NCBI GenBank assembly: GCA_021018815.1
Contig: JAITYX010000012.1
Span: 4,637,001 to 4,701,000, forward strand
Origin: Talinum fruticosum
Taxonomy: Eukaryota > Streptophyta > Magnoliopsida > Caryophyllales > Talinaceae
Length of the DNA stretch: 64,000 nucleotides
Reading direction: 5' to 3'
In this document: positions 22,854 through 33,250 of the stretch, piece after piece
How positions within the stretch are numbered: position 1 is the first letter of the stretch
How the letters are laid out: each line of letters opens with the position of its first letter
Notes under the pieces: generated by a model
What the model was told of the DNA's origin: nothing
Database searches by the model: none
What the model saw: only the letters and a program-made list of their open reading frames with translations
Translations under genes and position numbers: made by a program

Positions 22854-24288
22854 ATCCATACCTGACATGGATAATTCTTGGAGGAGAGAGAAATGGAGGC
22901 GGGAGACGTCGGAGATGTAGCCGCATGCCGACAATTGGCAAGACGAGGTGACCGAGAAGAAGTTTGCTGGTGAGGGAGGGGACGGATGCTGATGACAAGG
23001 AGGACGGATGCCGGAGAAGCGGGGGCGGACGCCGAGAGAAGGAGGGGAGGTAGAAGCGATAAGAGAGCAAAAGCAATTTTAGGGATTGAGGGTTCCTCGA
23101 ATACATGGGCCCCTTTTTTCCAAACCTAAATTGGGTATTAGTGTCGGAATTTTAGTTTGACTCTAAAATCCGACACTAATAGCGTCTTTTTCTACTTTCG
23201 ATGCTAATATCCGACGCTAATAGTGTCTTTCTATTTTTTCGATGCGGACAGGCGTCTTCTTCGGCATCCAATGCTAAATAGGTCACTATTAGTATCGAAT
23301 TTTTAGGTTGTCTCTAAATTCGGACGCTAAAAACCAGCTTTTTGTAGTGATAGTTTCAGCAATATTCAAGTCTTGTGAAGTGATTTCTATTTATAGATGA
23401 CCAAGCGAGTAGTCGTTGAGCTCGATTTACGGACTGAAGTCTTTACTAGCCGTTGGAAGGGTTTTGTTGAGTCACTTAGAAAAGATCCATTGGAATGTGA
23501 ACATTGGGCAACGACTATTTGCTCCAAAAGGTGTCCAAATCAACTGGTGTTGTCTAAAAAGCAAAGCGAAACCACCGTTGAGCCTAGCATTGGAGTCTTC
23601 CGGTTTGGAAACAGATAGCCACGACACGGTGTCCGAGTCCTGTCTAGAATTGGCTAAACCCGTCTCTCGGTATTTAACAGACTACAAGCGGGTTGCTTTT
23701 GAAATTCAAAAAGATAGATTAGCTTTGTTTGAATAACCTACAAAACAAAACCACATTGGTTCTCAAAGTATAAAATACTTTGGTCCAAGGTTAGGCAAAG
23801 ATATTAATTAAATGTGAGTAATTAAGAGCGTAACTATCTTGCGCCTAGATAAGTGGAATGTTATGAGTCTAATATCAAATAGGTTCAAACTCAGCTCGAG
23901 TAACTCCTAAAAAGATCAAGTTGAAGAATAATCAATCAAAGAAAGGGAACTTGATCTACCAATTAATCATCTAAGAAATAAACTGACTTAGAAGATTGAA
24001 TTAACACTGCAATTCAGTTTACATTAGCAAATAAAGTTAGTCCTCGGAAAAAATGCATTAAGAGGATTATTTGATCATGCGATGGTTCAAGTAGATTCCG
24101 AGTAGGTCGAGACACCCCGATAGAGAAGATATAAAACAAAGTGATATCTAAGTCACTCGGAACAAAGATGAAAACTTAGATATGAGTTTCTATGTAGCTG
24201 AGAATGACTTGCAATCAAAACTTAAGAGAGATAGAAGTTTATACCTAAGTCTTTCATAAGATATTTAGAGTTAAGATCCGAGTCTTTA

Positions 24289-24310
24289 ATCTTCCCCGTT
24301 TTGTTGAAAG
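24289..24310 (-). other. polypurine tract of E2
   Basis: The minus strand reads AAAACGGGGAAGAT directly before the 3' LTR start. Purine content and position fit a polypurine tract, interrupted by a single C. Confidence 0.6.
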
Positions 24311-24708
24311 GCATTCCGTTCTTAAGATAGAAACTTGTTTGTACAGATTAAGTTTTCAGTGCCAATGATCTATGTTTTCTTACGTATTAGAGCATATAGA
24401 ATATAAAGAAATTCCGGATCAAAGCATGACTTATAAGCGAGATATTAGAACCAATGCAGATTTACGAGTAGACAAGACGAATGCTAAAAGAAACTCGGAA
24501 ATGATAAGAGCTTAGAAAAGATTAACACTAACATTCATTCATTAAAAAATATTTACAACAAAAAGGAGGGAAGAAAAGTTCGAAGTGAATACGAGTTAAT
24601 GTTGGACAAAAAATAAAATAAAATAAAAATAAGAAAAGAAATAGATTAGGATGGTGGAGCTGGTTGGTCGGAGGAGGACGACCGAGAAGTGCGCTTGCGC
24701 CGATAAGT

Positions 24709-26260
24709 CTAAGAGGAGGTGGTAGAGCGTGGCCGCGGTAGCACTTGGATGTTGGGAAGTGGCTCAAACCGGGGTGGTTGAGTCAGGATTATATCATCCT
24801 CTAACTCGTCTTCCTGGAAGACTACAAGGGCTTTTGAGTCAGCTGGTTTGGATTGTCGAACGTCCCCAGCATCTTCGACCCACTCGGATCCGAGGAGATC
24901 GAGCTGAGGTTCGGGCTCCATAGCCCCATTGTCTTTTGGTGGAGCATCCTCTTCCTTTCCTCCTTCTTCCTCCTTATTCTCCTCATTCTCCTCTTCGGGT
25001 TGAGCCTCGCCTGCCTTAGCTGCGACCTCAACTTCTTCTTCTTCTTCTACCCTATCGGAGGTAGACTTGGCAAGGCTGGAGGACTCCTCGGATGTGTCGG
25101 AGGATTATGAGTCCTGCGGAGCCTTCATCTTGCGCTCCCGAAGGAGTTGAAGCTGTTCACATTGCTCGCCGAGAATCCCCTTCAACTCAAGCATCGGGGA
25201 TTGACATTCCAGAATTTGAGATTGGCCGTTCTTTTGGTTAATGACCATGCCACGGAAAATAGGCTTGAGAGAGCGAACAACTAACTAAAGTTGGTCAGCC
25301 TACTGAAATGAGTCTTTAGACCAAGGCGAGCAAATGCACCAGCTGAGAGAGGAGGTTGAGAAGAAGAGGGACCAACTGAAGTGGATGGATGAGCTAGTTG
25401 AATATGAGTTTGAGGAGGAGGAGAGGCAAGTTCGAAATGAGAAGAGTGAACCCATTCACCGAGGTTTAACCTCCTGGTATCCATACCTTAGAAGTTACTT
25501 TCGGCCAAGAACTATGGCCGACTTAGAAACAGTTGAGGGATCCGAGGAGGGGTAATCTTGAATTGTTTGAAGATAAGAGAGAGAAAAGCTCCTAAAGGAA
25601 AAGGAGCGGATTTCTTTGATTGAGCGAGGCACTTGAGCCATTTGCTCAATAATGAAAGGAAAGAGGTCTACATCGTAGCCCTCCATGATGTCAATCAAAA
25701 CTTTGAGAACCCCGGAGTTTGGGTTCTCCTTGCTCGAGTAGTGAGCAAAGAAAGTTCTCATTAGAATGTAGTAGAGCAATCGACTTCACTTTTCATCCGA
25801 GTCACGGAAAAATTATTCATGTGCTCGAGGCACTTCTTAGGCGAATTTTTTAAATAAGTCATCGATAATTTCTAGTAATGGAATGTGATTAGGATTGAGA
25901 AAAAGAGAAGTGACATTAAAATGTTTTGGAGAAGATGAAGGTTGATTCTAACAACCGTACCTTGAACTTTGGAAGTGATGACACCTCCAGGAAAGGAATT
26001 GTTGGCATAGAACTCAACAATGACTTATGGATAAATAAAGTTGCTGAAGCATAAATAATTATACACTTCAGTTTCTTAAATGAATTTGAGCCAAGAGAAG
26101 GAGGTTGTCTTGAAAAACTTGTCATCCAATGTGAAGTGCTTGGACGACAAACACTTTTTGAGGTGTCGGACGTACCCTTTTGAGTTATCGGGACTTCTTA
26201 GCTGCAAACCCCATGAACTCGGATGTAGAACCTCATTTAAGCATTGTGAGAATGAAGAAA
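24709..26260 (-). pseudogene. extra ORF after pol in E2 (env-like position)
   Basis: Minus-strand frames between pol and the 3' LTR form a decayed gene. N-terminal pieces read FFKTTSFSWLKFI, ETEVYNYLCFSNFIYP, VIVEFYANNSFPGG and SKVQGTVVRINLHLLQNIL (about 26140-25920). This is the pattern of the plant transposon-protein domain (..FYAN....G...S.V.G..I......L..IL). The middle (25779-25495) gives LLYYILMRTFFAHYSSKEN and FPFIIEQMAQ. The tail (about 25107-24709) is open, very acidic (VEEEEEVEV, EEENEENKEEEGKEED) and Pro-rich. SIRE-group copia elements carry an env-like ORF here; I see no clear signal peptide or fusion motif, so 'env-like' refers only to position. Confidence 0.5.
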
Positions 26261-26275
26261 TAAGAGGTTACTAGA

Positions 26276-26316
26276 GAAGAGAGAGAGAGAGAGAGACAGA
26301 GAGACGAGAGAGAGAA
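26276..26316 (+). repeat. GA-rich microsatellite
   Basis: A short GA tract with one interruption (GACAGAGAGAC) in the leader of the extra ORF of E2. Confidence 0.8.
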
Positions 26317-26789
26317 AGCACTTTGAGAGCAAGGAAAGAGTATGAGAGAGCAAAGAATTTCATGCAAAAAGAGTAAGGAGCAAAGTGAAGAAATGAAAAC
26401 GAATAGATGCTATAAATAGAGAAGATGGAAATGTCCTTCAACCTTCTTTCTCAATGTTCAAATGGCATTCTCGGACATACATGACGTACGGCAGTTTAAC
26501 GGCTACAATTCCATCGTTTGTCCGTCTAATGGTTCGAATTTCTGGATAGTGACACGTGTCGAGAGAGAAAGAGAATTTTCAAAAACTCTTTCTGATATTC
26601 TTTATTCATCTAGAGATGATCTCAAAAGTTTAGTGTCCAGTTTGGTCAAAGATTGAGTCCGACTCGGTATGGTTTCTTGGCGACTCAAAAAGCAATTAAC
26701 TCATAGCTTAGTCTCATTGTTAAGTCAACTATTCCATTTGTTAATCAAGTATAAGTTAAAATTAAACACATAAAACATATAATCATGCA

Positions 26790-28248
26790 TTAATCATGCC
26801 AAGCTCATTCCTAATAAAACAAAACTGATCCTCACTAAGTGGCTTAGTGAAAATATCGACTAATTGAAATTTCGTAGGAATGAATTCAAGTTCAATATCA
26901 CCTTTCTCATAATGGTCTCTCGGAAAATGATACCGACCTCAATATGCTTTGTCTTTGAGTGCTGAACTGGATTCTTAGGAATGTTGACCGCACTTTGATT
27001 GTCACACTTGATTGGAATAGATTTGAATGAAAGTCCAAGATCCTTAAAGTGTTGCTTGATCCACAGAATCTTAGCACAACAGGCTACAGCTGCAATGTCC
27101 TCGGCTTCAGCGAGTTGATAGAGCCACTGAGTTCTGTTTCTTTTAGTTCCAAGATATAAAGGATTGAACTAGAAATTGACATGCTCCTGATATGTTCTTT
27201 CTATCAACCTTGTACCCAACATAATCAATATCCGAGTATCCAGTGAGGGTTAGTTCCGAGTCTCTTGAAAACCATAGACCAAGATTTTGAGTTCCTCCAA
27301 GATATCCGAAAATCCTCTTCACTGTAGTGAGATATGATTCTTTTGGATTAGCTTTAAATCTTGCACACGGACATACACTCTTTATATATTTGGAAGTCTG
27401 GCCTACTAGATGTGAGATATAGCAGAGATCCAATCATACCTCTATAGAGTTTCGATCTACTTGCTTTACCTTTTAGTCCGAGTCCGGTTTCATGCTGCTA
27501 CTCATGGGTGTTCGCTGCGTGTTCCATATCTTCAAGCTTGTACTTCTTCAAGAACTCCTTGGTATACTTAGATTAATGGACATAGATTGCATCTTTATCT
27601 TGTCTAATTTGTAGACCAAGAAAGAAATTGAGCTCTCCAATCATGCTCATTTGGAACTCCTATCTCATCAACTTAGAAAACTCTAGACAGAGATTTTCAT
27701 TAGTGGCTCCAAAATTAATATCATCAACATAAATCTGAGCAATAAGGAAATCTCTCCCCTCGGTTTTTATGAAAAGAGTTTTGTCAATCTGACCTCTTTT
27801 GAAATCATTTTCAACCAAGAAACTGCTCGATCTTTTATACCAAGCTCTAGGAGCTTATTTAAGACCCTATAAAACCTTTTGCAATTTGAAAACATAATTT
27901 GGAAAATCTGAGTTTTCAAATCCAGGGGTTGCTCAACATAGACTTCCTTTTGAATGGAACCATTTGGAAGAGCACATTTAACATCCATTGGATACAACTT
28001 AATATTCATGCTAGATGCAAATGCCAATAAGATTCTAATTGTTTCGATCCTAGAAACCGGTGCAAAGGTTTCCTCATAATCAATCCCTTCTTCTTGATTG
28101 TACCCTTGAGCTACAAGTCTAGCCTTATTTCTGACTACTAACCCATCCTCATCCAGTTTGTTTTTGAAAACTCATTTGCTTCCTATAACCGGGTGGTCGA
28201 AGGTTGTTTGGTCAAAGTCCGAGACTTGGTTTTTCTGAAATTGATTAA
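26790..28248 (-). pseudogene. copia reverse transcriptase and RNase H (E2), truncated
   Basis: The minus strand encodes RVT_2-type RT from about 28245. MAFASSMNIKLYPMDVKCAL starts at 28027 and EEVYVEQPL-type sequence follows. The catalytic YVDD is intact at 27731-27720 (IYVDDINFGA). RNase H follows: KANPKESYLTTVKRIFGYLG at about 27365-27300, SDIDYVG near 27230, CDNQSAVN near 27010, and a final LNSF...KPLS..F-type end near 26800. Several frameshifts occur. The RT N-terminus, integrase and protease are missing because homology stops at 28248, where CACTA-like sequence starts. Confidence 0.88.
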
Positions 28249-29095
28249 CACTACCAAAAATGATCAAATTTCCCACTTGTAATTTTCCACTGAAAAATCA
28301 TAGTAGGAAATTTTTCACTGTTTTTCCACTACTTGATTTTTTCCATCGATTTCCCACCGTTATATTTTCAATGAAAAATATCCCACTAAATTCCCTCTAA
28401 TTTTCCACCACCAAATATTTCACTAGTAAATTCAATTTTTAAATTCCCACCAAATAAAAATTTTGGTGAAAGTGTGTCTTAAAAATAAACAAAAGATTGT
28501 AACCAAAGTAAGAATCGAATACAGGCGTGTATACGGCTATGTGGCAAATAATTAACCCAAATTTGTACTCTCTCTCCTCTCACATCGTCTCTCACGCCTC
28601 TCGTCCTACGGATCCCCAGGCCCGAACCTTAGCTCACGCCTGGATCAAAGCCTTTGACCTCTCTCGCAACCCCGTCACCATCTCCGGGAACTCATCACCA
28701 CCGTCACTCCCATGGCCAACGATCAACGGCTCTCTGGGTCTCTCCGAGGAAGACTCGGAGACTTACGCTAGCCGCTTTTACAAGTGTTTCGATTCCGGGT
28801 TTTGTCTCGAGAACCCCACCACCGTCTCCGGGAACTCATCGCCGCCTTCACTCCGGTAGCCGATGATCGACGACTCTCGGGTGTCTCCGAGGAAGACTCG
28901 GATACTTAAGCTGCCTGGTTTTAGAAGTTTGGGTGTTTCGATTCTCGGTTTTGGATTCCACCGTCTCCGCAACCCCGCCACCGTCTCTGGAAACTCATCA
29001 CCACCGTCACTCCTGTGGTCGACGATCCACGGCTCTCCGGGTCTCTCCGAGGAAGACTCGGACACTTGCGCTCGCCATCCGATAATACTCATAGC
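28249..29095 (+). mobile_element. truncated CACTA-like fragment (CACTA3) replacing E2 integrase and protease
   Basis: It begins CACTACCAAAAATGATC directly at the end of RT homology, followed by about 200 bp rich in TTTCCCAC/TTTTCCAC repeats like a CACTA subterminal region. From about 28560 it becomes GC-rich. No matching right terminus occurs before gag homology resumes near 29095. The simplest reading is a CACTA insertion in pol followed by a deletion that removed its right half with protease, integrase and part of RT. The terminus is convincing; the scenario is inference. Confidence 0.55.
28671..29075 (+). repeat. three imperfect tandem repeats, GC-rich
   Basis: Units begin at about 28671, 28814 and 28974 with CC-CACC-TCTCCGGGAACTCATC and end with TCTCCGAGGAAGACTCGGA. 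Periods are about 143 and 160 bp, and units differ by substitutions and small indels. They may derive from a captured host exon. Overlapping ORFs on both strands (28527-28859, 28654-28866, 28778-29257, 28863-29417) read through the units, so none is a reliable gene. Confidence 0.75.
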
Positions 29096-29890
29096 ACGGA
29101 GTAACCCCCACGCACGAGTAAGCCTCGGGCAACGAGTGCCATTGGATCCTCTTCGAGTCCGAGGAACTCGGACTTTCCCCTCTACTTTACGAGGCCTTCG
29201 GTGCAATGTTCTTTTTGGTGATGACCTTGGTATCCTCTTCTTCCAGGTGAATTTCATGGGTAAACAGACTTCCCAATCAATTCATCTGGCTTTAGTTGAG
29301 AGAGGTTACGAGCTTCCTCAATGGTTGTCACCTTGGGACCCCATCTTCTCTTTGGTAGACTTCTCGGAATTTTTACGCACATTTCATCGTGAGAAATCTT
29401 TCTACCCGGAGATTTGAGATTCTTTGTAATCTCAATGAAGCGAATAAACATCCGAGTGATGTTTTCTTCAGCTCCATCTTGAACAGCTCATATTTGTGAA
29501 GATACTAACTTATCTTTGCCTATTTCACTTGCCTTGTTCCTTCATATGTGTTGACAAGAGTGTCCCACACATCTTTAGCTATGTCGTAGGCTGACACTCT
29601 GTTATACTCTTACGAGCTGACGAGCACACATCGGAATGTTCATTCTTTTGAAGTTCTTTCGAACTTCTCCGATTCTTCATTCGTGTACTCGAATTTTTCT
29701 TTAGGCACGAGATCTTGTTTCTTTCATATTCATTGGAATGTAGTTGCCTTCTTGGATGATGTTCCGGACATCTTCATCGTTGTCCAGGAGAAAGCACTCC
29801 ATTAGTTTCTTCTAACGTACGAAGTTTGACCCTTTAAAGTTTGGTGGTCCGGTGGATGACCTTCCTTCATCGAACTCTCCTTTGTTCCGA
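29095..29890 (-). pseudogene. copia gag (UBN2 type) of E2, C-terminally truncated
   Basis: The minus strand from about 29890 to 29095 parallels E1 gag at 2281-1600. Recognisable parts include FIRFIEITKNLKS, SLPKRRWGPKVTTIEEARNL and LKPDELIGK (29451-29260), the end of the UBN2 domain. The zinc knuckle and acidic tail are absent because the CACTA3 fragment begins there. Numerous small frameshifts are present. Confidence 0.8.
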
Positions 29891-29938
29891 GCCATCTGAT
29901 CTTTAGACCTTTGGATTGTTAGATCCTTCTTGAAAGGC

Positions 29939-29952
29939 TAGGCTCGATACCA
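29939..29952 (-). other. primer-binding site of E2
   Basis: TGGTATCGAGCC on the minus strand, 2 bp from the LTR. It is the same one-base-short match to initiator tRNA-Met as in E1. Confidence 0.85.
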
Positions 29953-29954
29953 AT

Positions 29955-31430
29955 TAAAGGTTTGCTCTGGAGAGTATAAGTCACCGTAGAGGGGGTCAAT
30001 AGGGTGATGAGAGAATTAAACAAACTTAGACAATTTTTGCTTTGAAATAGATAAACAAGCTGAGCATGAGTCTAGATTAAACATAGAAAAGAAAACACTC
30101 GAGAGATATGCGGAAACCCTCTTGTGGCGAGAAAACCACAAGCGAGTGCTAATCCAAGCACCAAGTCAAATCCACTATTTTGAATCCTTAAAATACAAAG
30201 GACTCGACTCTACCGAATTGCTCCCTTAAACAATTCATTACAATGTTTTCCTAGACTCGAAGTTCCCTTATCTAATCTAGTACTTCCTAACTGAGATAAC
30301 CTTTACACTTAGGGACAACGGAGTTGAGTTAACCATCAAAGCTCATTCAAGGGACTTTACTCGGAAAGTAAGAAAAGTATGTAATTGATTACAAGACTTT
30401 ACAACTAAGAAAATATTAAGAACAGACTTGGAGTTGTAAGTAGAAGATTGAGTGAGTAATGCACTAAGAGAATTAAGCAGCGTATTGATCAATAGTTTTA
30501 GCAATCTTCAAGTCTTGTGAAGTGACTTCTACTTATAGATGACCAATCGGACTAGTCGTTGAATCGATTTGTGGACTAAAGTCTTTACTAGCCATTGGAA
30601 GGGCTTTTCGAGTCACTTAGAAAAGATCCGTTGGAGTGTGAACATTCAGCAACGGCTATTTGCTCCAAAAGGTGTCCAAATCAACTGGTGTTGTCTAAAA
30701 GCGAAGCGGAAACCACCGTTTAGCCTAGCGTTGGAGTCTTCCAGTTTGGAAACAGACAACCCCGACACGGTGTCCGAGTCCTGTCTAGAATTGGCTAAAA
30801 CGCGTCTGCTGGTATTTAATGGCTATAAGCCGGTTGCTTTTGAAATTCAAAAAGATAGATTAGCTTTGTTTGAATAACCTACAAAAGAAAACCACATTGA
30901 TTCTCAAAGTATAAAATACTCTCATCCAAGGTTAGGCAAAGATATTAATTAAATGTGAGTAATTAAGAGCGTAACTATCTTGGGCCTAGATAAGTGGAAT
31001 GTTCCGAGTCTAATATCAAATAGGTTCAAACTTAGCTCGGAGTAACTCCTAAAAGATCAAGTTGAAGAATAATCAATCGAGAGAAAGTGAACTAGGTCTA
31101 TCAATTAATCATCTAAGAAATAAAGCGGTCGAGAAGACCGAATTAACACTGTAATTCGGTTTACGTTAGCAAACACAATCAGTCCTCGGAAAAAATGCAT
31201 TAAGAGGATTATTTGATCATGCTATGGTTCAAGTAGATTCTAAGTAGGTCAGAATACCTCATCGGAGAAGATATAAAACAAAGTGATATCCGAGTCACTT
31301 AGAACAAAAATGAAAACTTAGATATGAATTTCTATGTAGCTAAGAATGACTTGCAATCAAGACTTAAGAGAGATAGAAGTTTATACCTGAGTCTTTCATA
31401 AGATATTTAGAATTAAGATCCGAGTCTTTA
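29955..31430 (-). repeat. 5' LTR of E2 (1476 bp)
   Basis: It runs TAAAGGTTTGCTCTGG to CGAGTCTTTA on the plus strand and matches the 3' LTR of E2. Both terminal dinucleotides are mutated. The TATA position (30529-30538) reads CTATAAGTAG on the minus strand. Confidence 0.92.
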
Positions 31431-31435
31431 AACTT

Positions 31436-31879
31436 TTAGGAAGGAATAAAAGAATAGGAGGATTGGTTTTGCTCTTTAGAACATTTTATTTTTCGTGAGT
31501 AGCTTGTTTTATTTCCCTGTATTAGCTATGTATTCGGGTAAGTAATAGGCTTAATTTTACTAAATAAAAGTAAGTATTATGCTATACTATGTTATTTTAT
31601 CGCTTACATAGAGGTATATATAAATTGGACCGCCCTTAAAGTTAATCGGAATAATTAAAGAATTAATTACACAGGTGGGCCGCCTAATTGGACTATCAAG
31701 AAAATAAAGAAACAAGGAGACCATCCAATTAGACAGTCGAAAGAAATAAATAACTATTGAGGTATAACTAAAAGGGGATTAATTCCGCTTAGCCAACCCA
31801 CCATTGTGCGGGTGGTGGTCGGCGCTTGCCATGGCGTGGCCTAGTTGGTCCGAGGCTTTGCCTACCGTCTATGGTCGTG
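31436..31879. other. non-coding part of G1 between integrase end and antisense gene
   Basis: AT-rich sequence continuing from 19458 once E2 is removed. A GC-rich patch (31790-31870) contains CCATTGTGCGGGTGGTGG and resembles composition in G1's LTRs. No gene was found. It probably holds the 3' ends of the two convergent transcripts. Confidence 0.4.
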
Positions 31880-32200
31880 GTAAGTGTAATACCTTTTCAA
31901 CTTATCCAAGTTTGTATATTGAAAGACCTCTTCACCATCCAAATCGGTTAATTTCACTACTCGTCTCGGTAATATCTAACTAAGCACAAATGGACCTTCC
32001 CGAGTTAGGCCTAAATTTTCCACGTGGACCTTGAATTTCCACTGTAATGTATTTGTGGACCAAGTCTCCAATTTACAAATTTCGAGGCTTTACTCTCTTG
32101 TTGAATGCCCTTGATATACATGCTTGGTTTATTTGGACATTATGCGGGCGTTAAGATGACTCTCATCTAGCAACACTAACTCTTCATAGTTATAACTTCA
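31880..32200 (-). pseudogene. Tat integrase C-terminus (G1)
   Basis: The minus strand gives YEELVLLDESHLNARIMSK (about 32197-32140), then GPRGKFRPNS and, in another frame, LTREGPFVLS, VVKLTDLDGEEVFQYTNLDK and LKRYYT. This is the pattern of the gypsy integrase C-terminal region (..ELDL.DE.R..A......; GKL.PNWEGPY.V........L.DLDG......WN...LK.YY). The catalytic core is missing: upstream sequence jumps straight to protease near 32200-32215, an internal deletion of roughly 3 kb or more compared with a full pol. Confidence 0.75.
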
Positions 32201-32689
32201 CCTTTAATGATCATCTTAACTTTCCGATGCGGTGTAGAGGCACCGCTTGCTGATCGTGTTACCAAGGGCATCCTAAGAGTAAGATAAATGTAGCTGGGAT
32301 ATTTAGGATCGGGAATTCAATGTTCCTTTCTACTGGCCCTATATTGATTGGTAAGGTCAATGTTTCCAAGACTGTTCTCTTAGAATTATCGTAAGCTCGG
32401 AGATAGACGATCCGTATAGAGAATTGTTGCTCCCTAATTCGTAACCTTTTGGCTGTCCTTTAGGGACAAACACTCACAGCTGATCCATTATCTACGAAGG
32501 TTAAGGGAACATACTTATTGATGCAAGTTACGAGTTAAACGAGAGGGCATTATTGTATGCAATGCCTTCTTCAAGAAGTTCTTTTTGATCAAAAGTAATG
32601 GTTTTATCCCAACTATTAACCAATGCTACTACTTCCTTGGGCATGGTTTTAGGATAAACCTCGATCTTGCTAAGTGCATCAATCAAAGC
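32201..32689 (-). pseudogene. Tat aspartic protease region (G1)
   Basis: The minus strand reads MPKEVVALVNSWDKTI, then TFVDNGSAVSVCP (32502-32463), RTAKRLRIREQ, VYLRAYDNSKRTVLETLTLP and NIGPVERNIEFPILNIPATF followed by LLGCPWYHDQQAVP. This is the retropepsin-like domain of Tat-lineage pol (VDDGSA.NV.P...A..LG....; VR.FD...R.V.G...LP..IGP......F.V......LLG.PW.H). One stop precedes LASISMFPLTF. The region continues across solo LTR E3 at 37058. Compare T3 at 59740-60180. Confidence 0.8.
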
Positions 32690-33250
32690 TGAAGACTCAG
32701 TTTCTAACTCTAAGTCATTCTTAGTAATACATGAAGAACTCAGGTATGAATCTCATCTCTCATAAATTTTGATTTCAAGTCATTCGAGCATTATAGAAAC
32801 TCTTGTGTAAATTTCCATTCGTTTCGACTAACACGAAAGCACATTATTGTATATCTTCTACACTGATGTTTCGACTCACTCGACATCACTCAGAACTATC
32901 ACATGCTTGAAATAATTTCTCCAACACTTTTTCGAGTACTTGATTGCATATTTTAATGCAAAGAGAATTCTTGTTTTAATTCCTTATTCTAAGTCGAGTT
33001 TATTTCCTTGAGAATTATTTGACCGAGATCAAGTTGTTATACTCGATATTTTACTCTATACTTGATCACCCTTAGGATTGACTTAGATGGAATTTGAGTA
33101 TGTTGAATATTAGACTCGGAAAATTCCACTCTTCTAGGCCAAAGATAATTAAGCATTTAATTATCCTAATTTGATTATTATTTGTGCCTAATCTTGGACC
33201 AAAGTATTTTATACTTTAAGAACCAATATGGTTTACTTTTGTAGGTTATT

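Larger units (their letters stand above)
19999..23349. mobile_element. CACTA transposon CACTA1 (3351 bp, non-autonomous)
   Basis: Termini are CACTACAAGAAAAC (left) and the complement of CACTACAAAAAGC (right), flanked by the duplication ATA (19996-19998, 23350-23352). Both ends carry many subterminal copies of AGCGTCGGAT / TCCGACGCTAA in both orientations (20026-20410 and 23130-23330), the expected transposase-binding repeats. No transposase domain (TnpA/TnpD) was recognised inside, so it depended on another element. The uninterrupted sister LTR at 30483-30500 shows the empty site. Confidence 0.93.
19459..24288 (-). repeat. 3' LTR of E2, interrupted by CACTA1
   Basis: LTR sequence occupies 19459-19998 and 23353-24288. 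It ends TGAAGGTTTGCTCC on the left and AGTCTTTA on the right (plus strand). Nearly every block matches the E2 5' LTR at 29955-31430. ORFs 23397-23618 and 23416-23736 are LTR shadows; the same frame appears at 30569-30877. Confidence 0.9.
19459..31430 (-). mobile_element. Ty1/copia element E2, both LTRs, internally deleted
   Basis: E2 is flanked by the perfect 5-bp duplication AACTT (19454-19458 and 31431-31435). On the minus strand: 5' LTR 31430-29955, primer site, partial gag, a CACTA-derived filler, RT and RNase H, an extra ORF after pol, polypurine tract and 3' LTR 24288-19459. Once CACTA1 and its 3-bp duplication are removed, the 3' LTR is 1476 bp, the same as the 5' LTR. The outer ends read TA instead of TG at both LTR 5' ends, a shared change that predates insertion. 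Protease, integrase and the RT N-terminus are missing, so it is dead. Confidence 0.92.

Noticed and set aside
22723..23106. 127-codon Leu/Ser/Arg-rich minus-strand ORF in CACTA1
   Set aside because: Spans a GA microsatellite and a purine-rich flank; no motif and no start context.
23397..23736. ORFs of 73 and 106 codons repeated at 30569-30877
   Set aside because: Both lie at the same position in copia LTRs; conservation is explained by LTR homology. They are not shared in frame by E1 or E4.
25334..25555. 73-codon plus-strand ORF with coiled-coil look (REEVEKKRDQLK)
   Set aside because: It is antisense to the extra ORF of E2, whose minus-strand frames are supported by domain order and position.
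28778..29257. 159-codon Arg-rich minus-strand ORF
   Set aside because: It reads across GC-rich tandem repeats and into copia gag DNA; competing frames of similar length exist on both strands.
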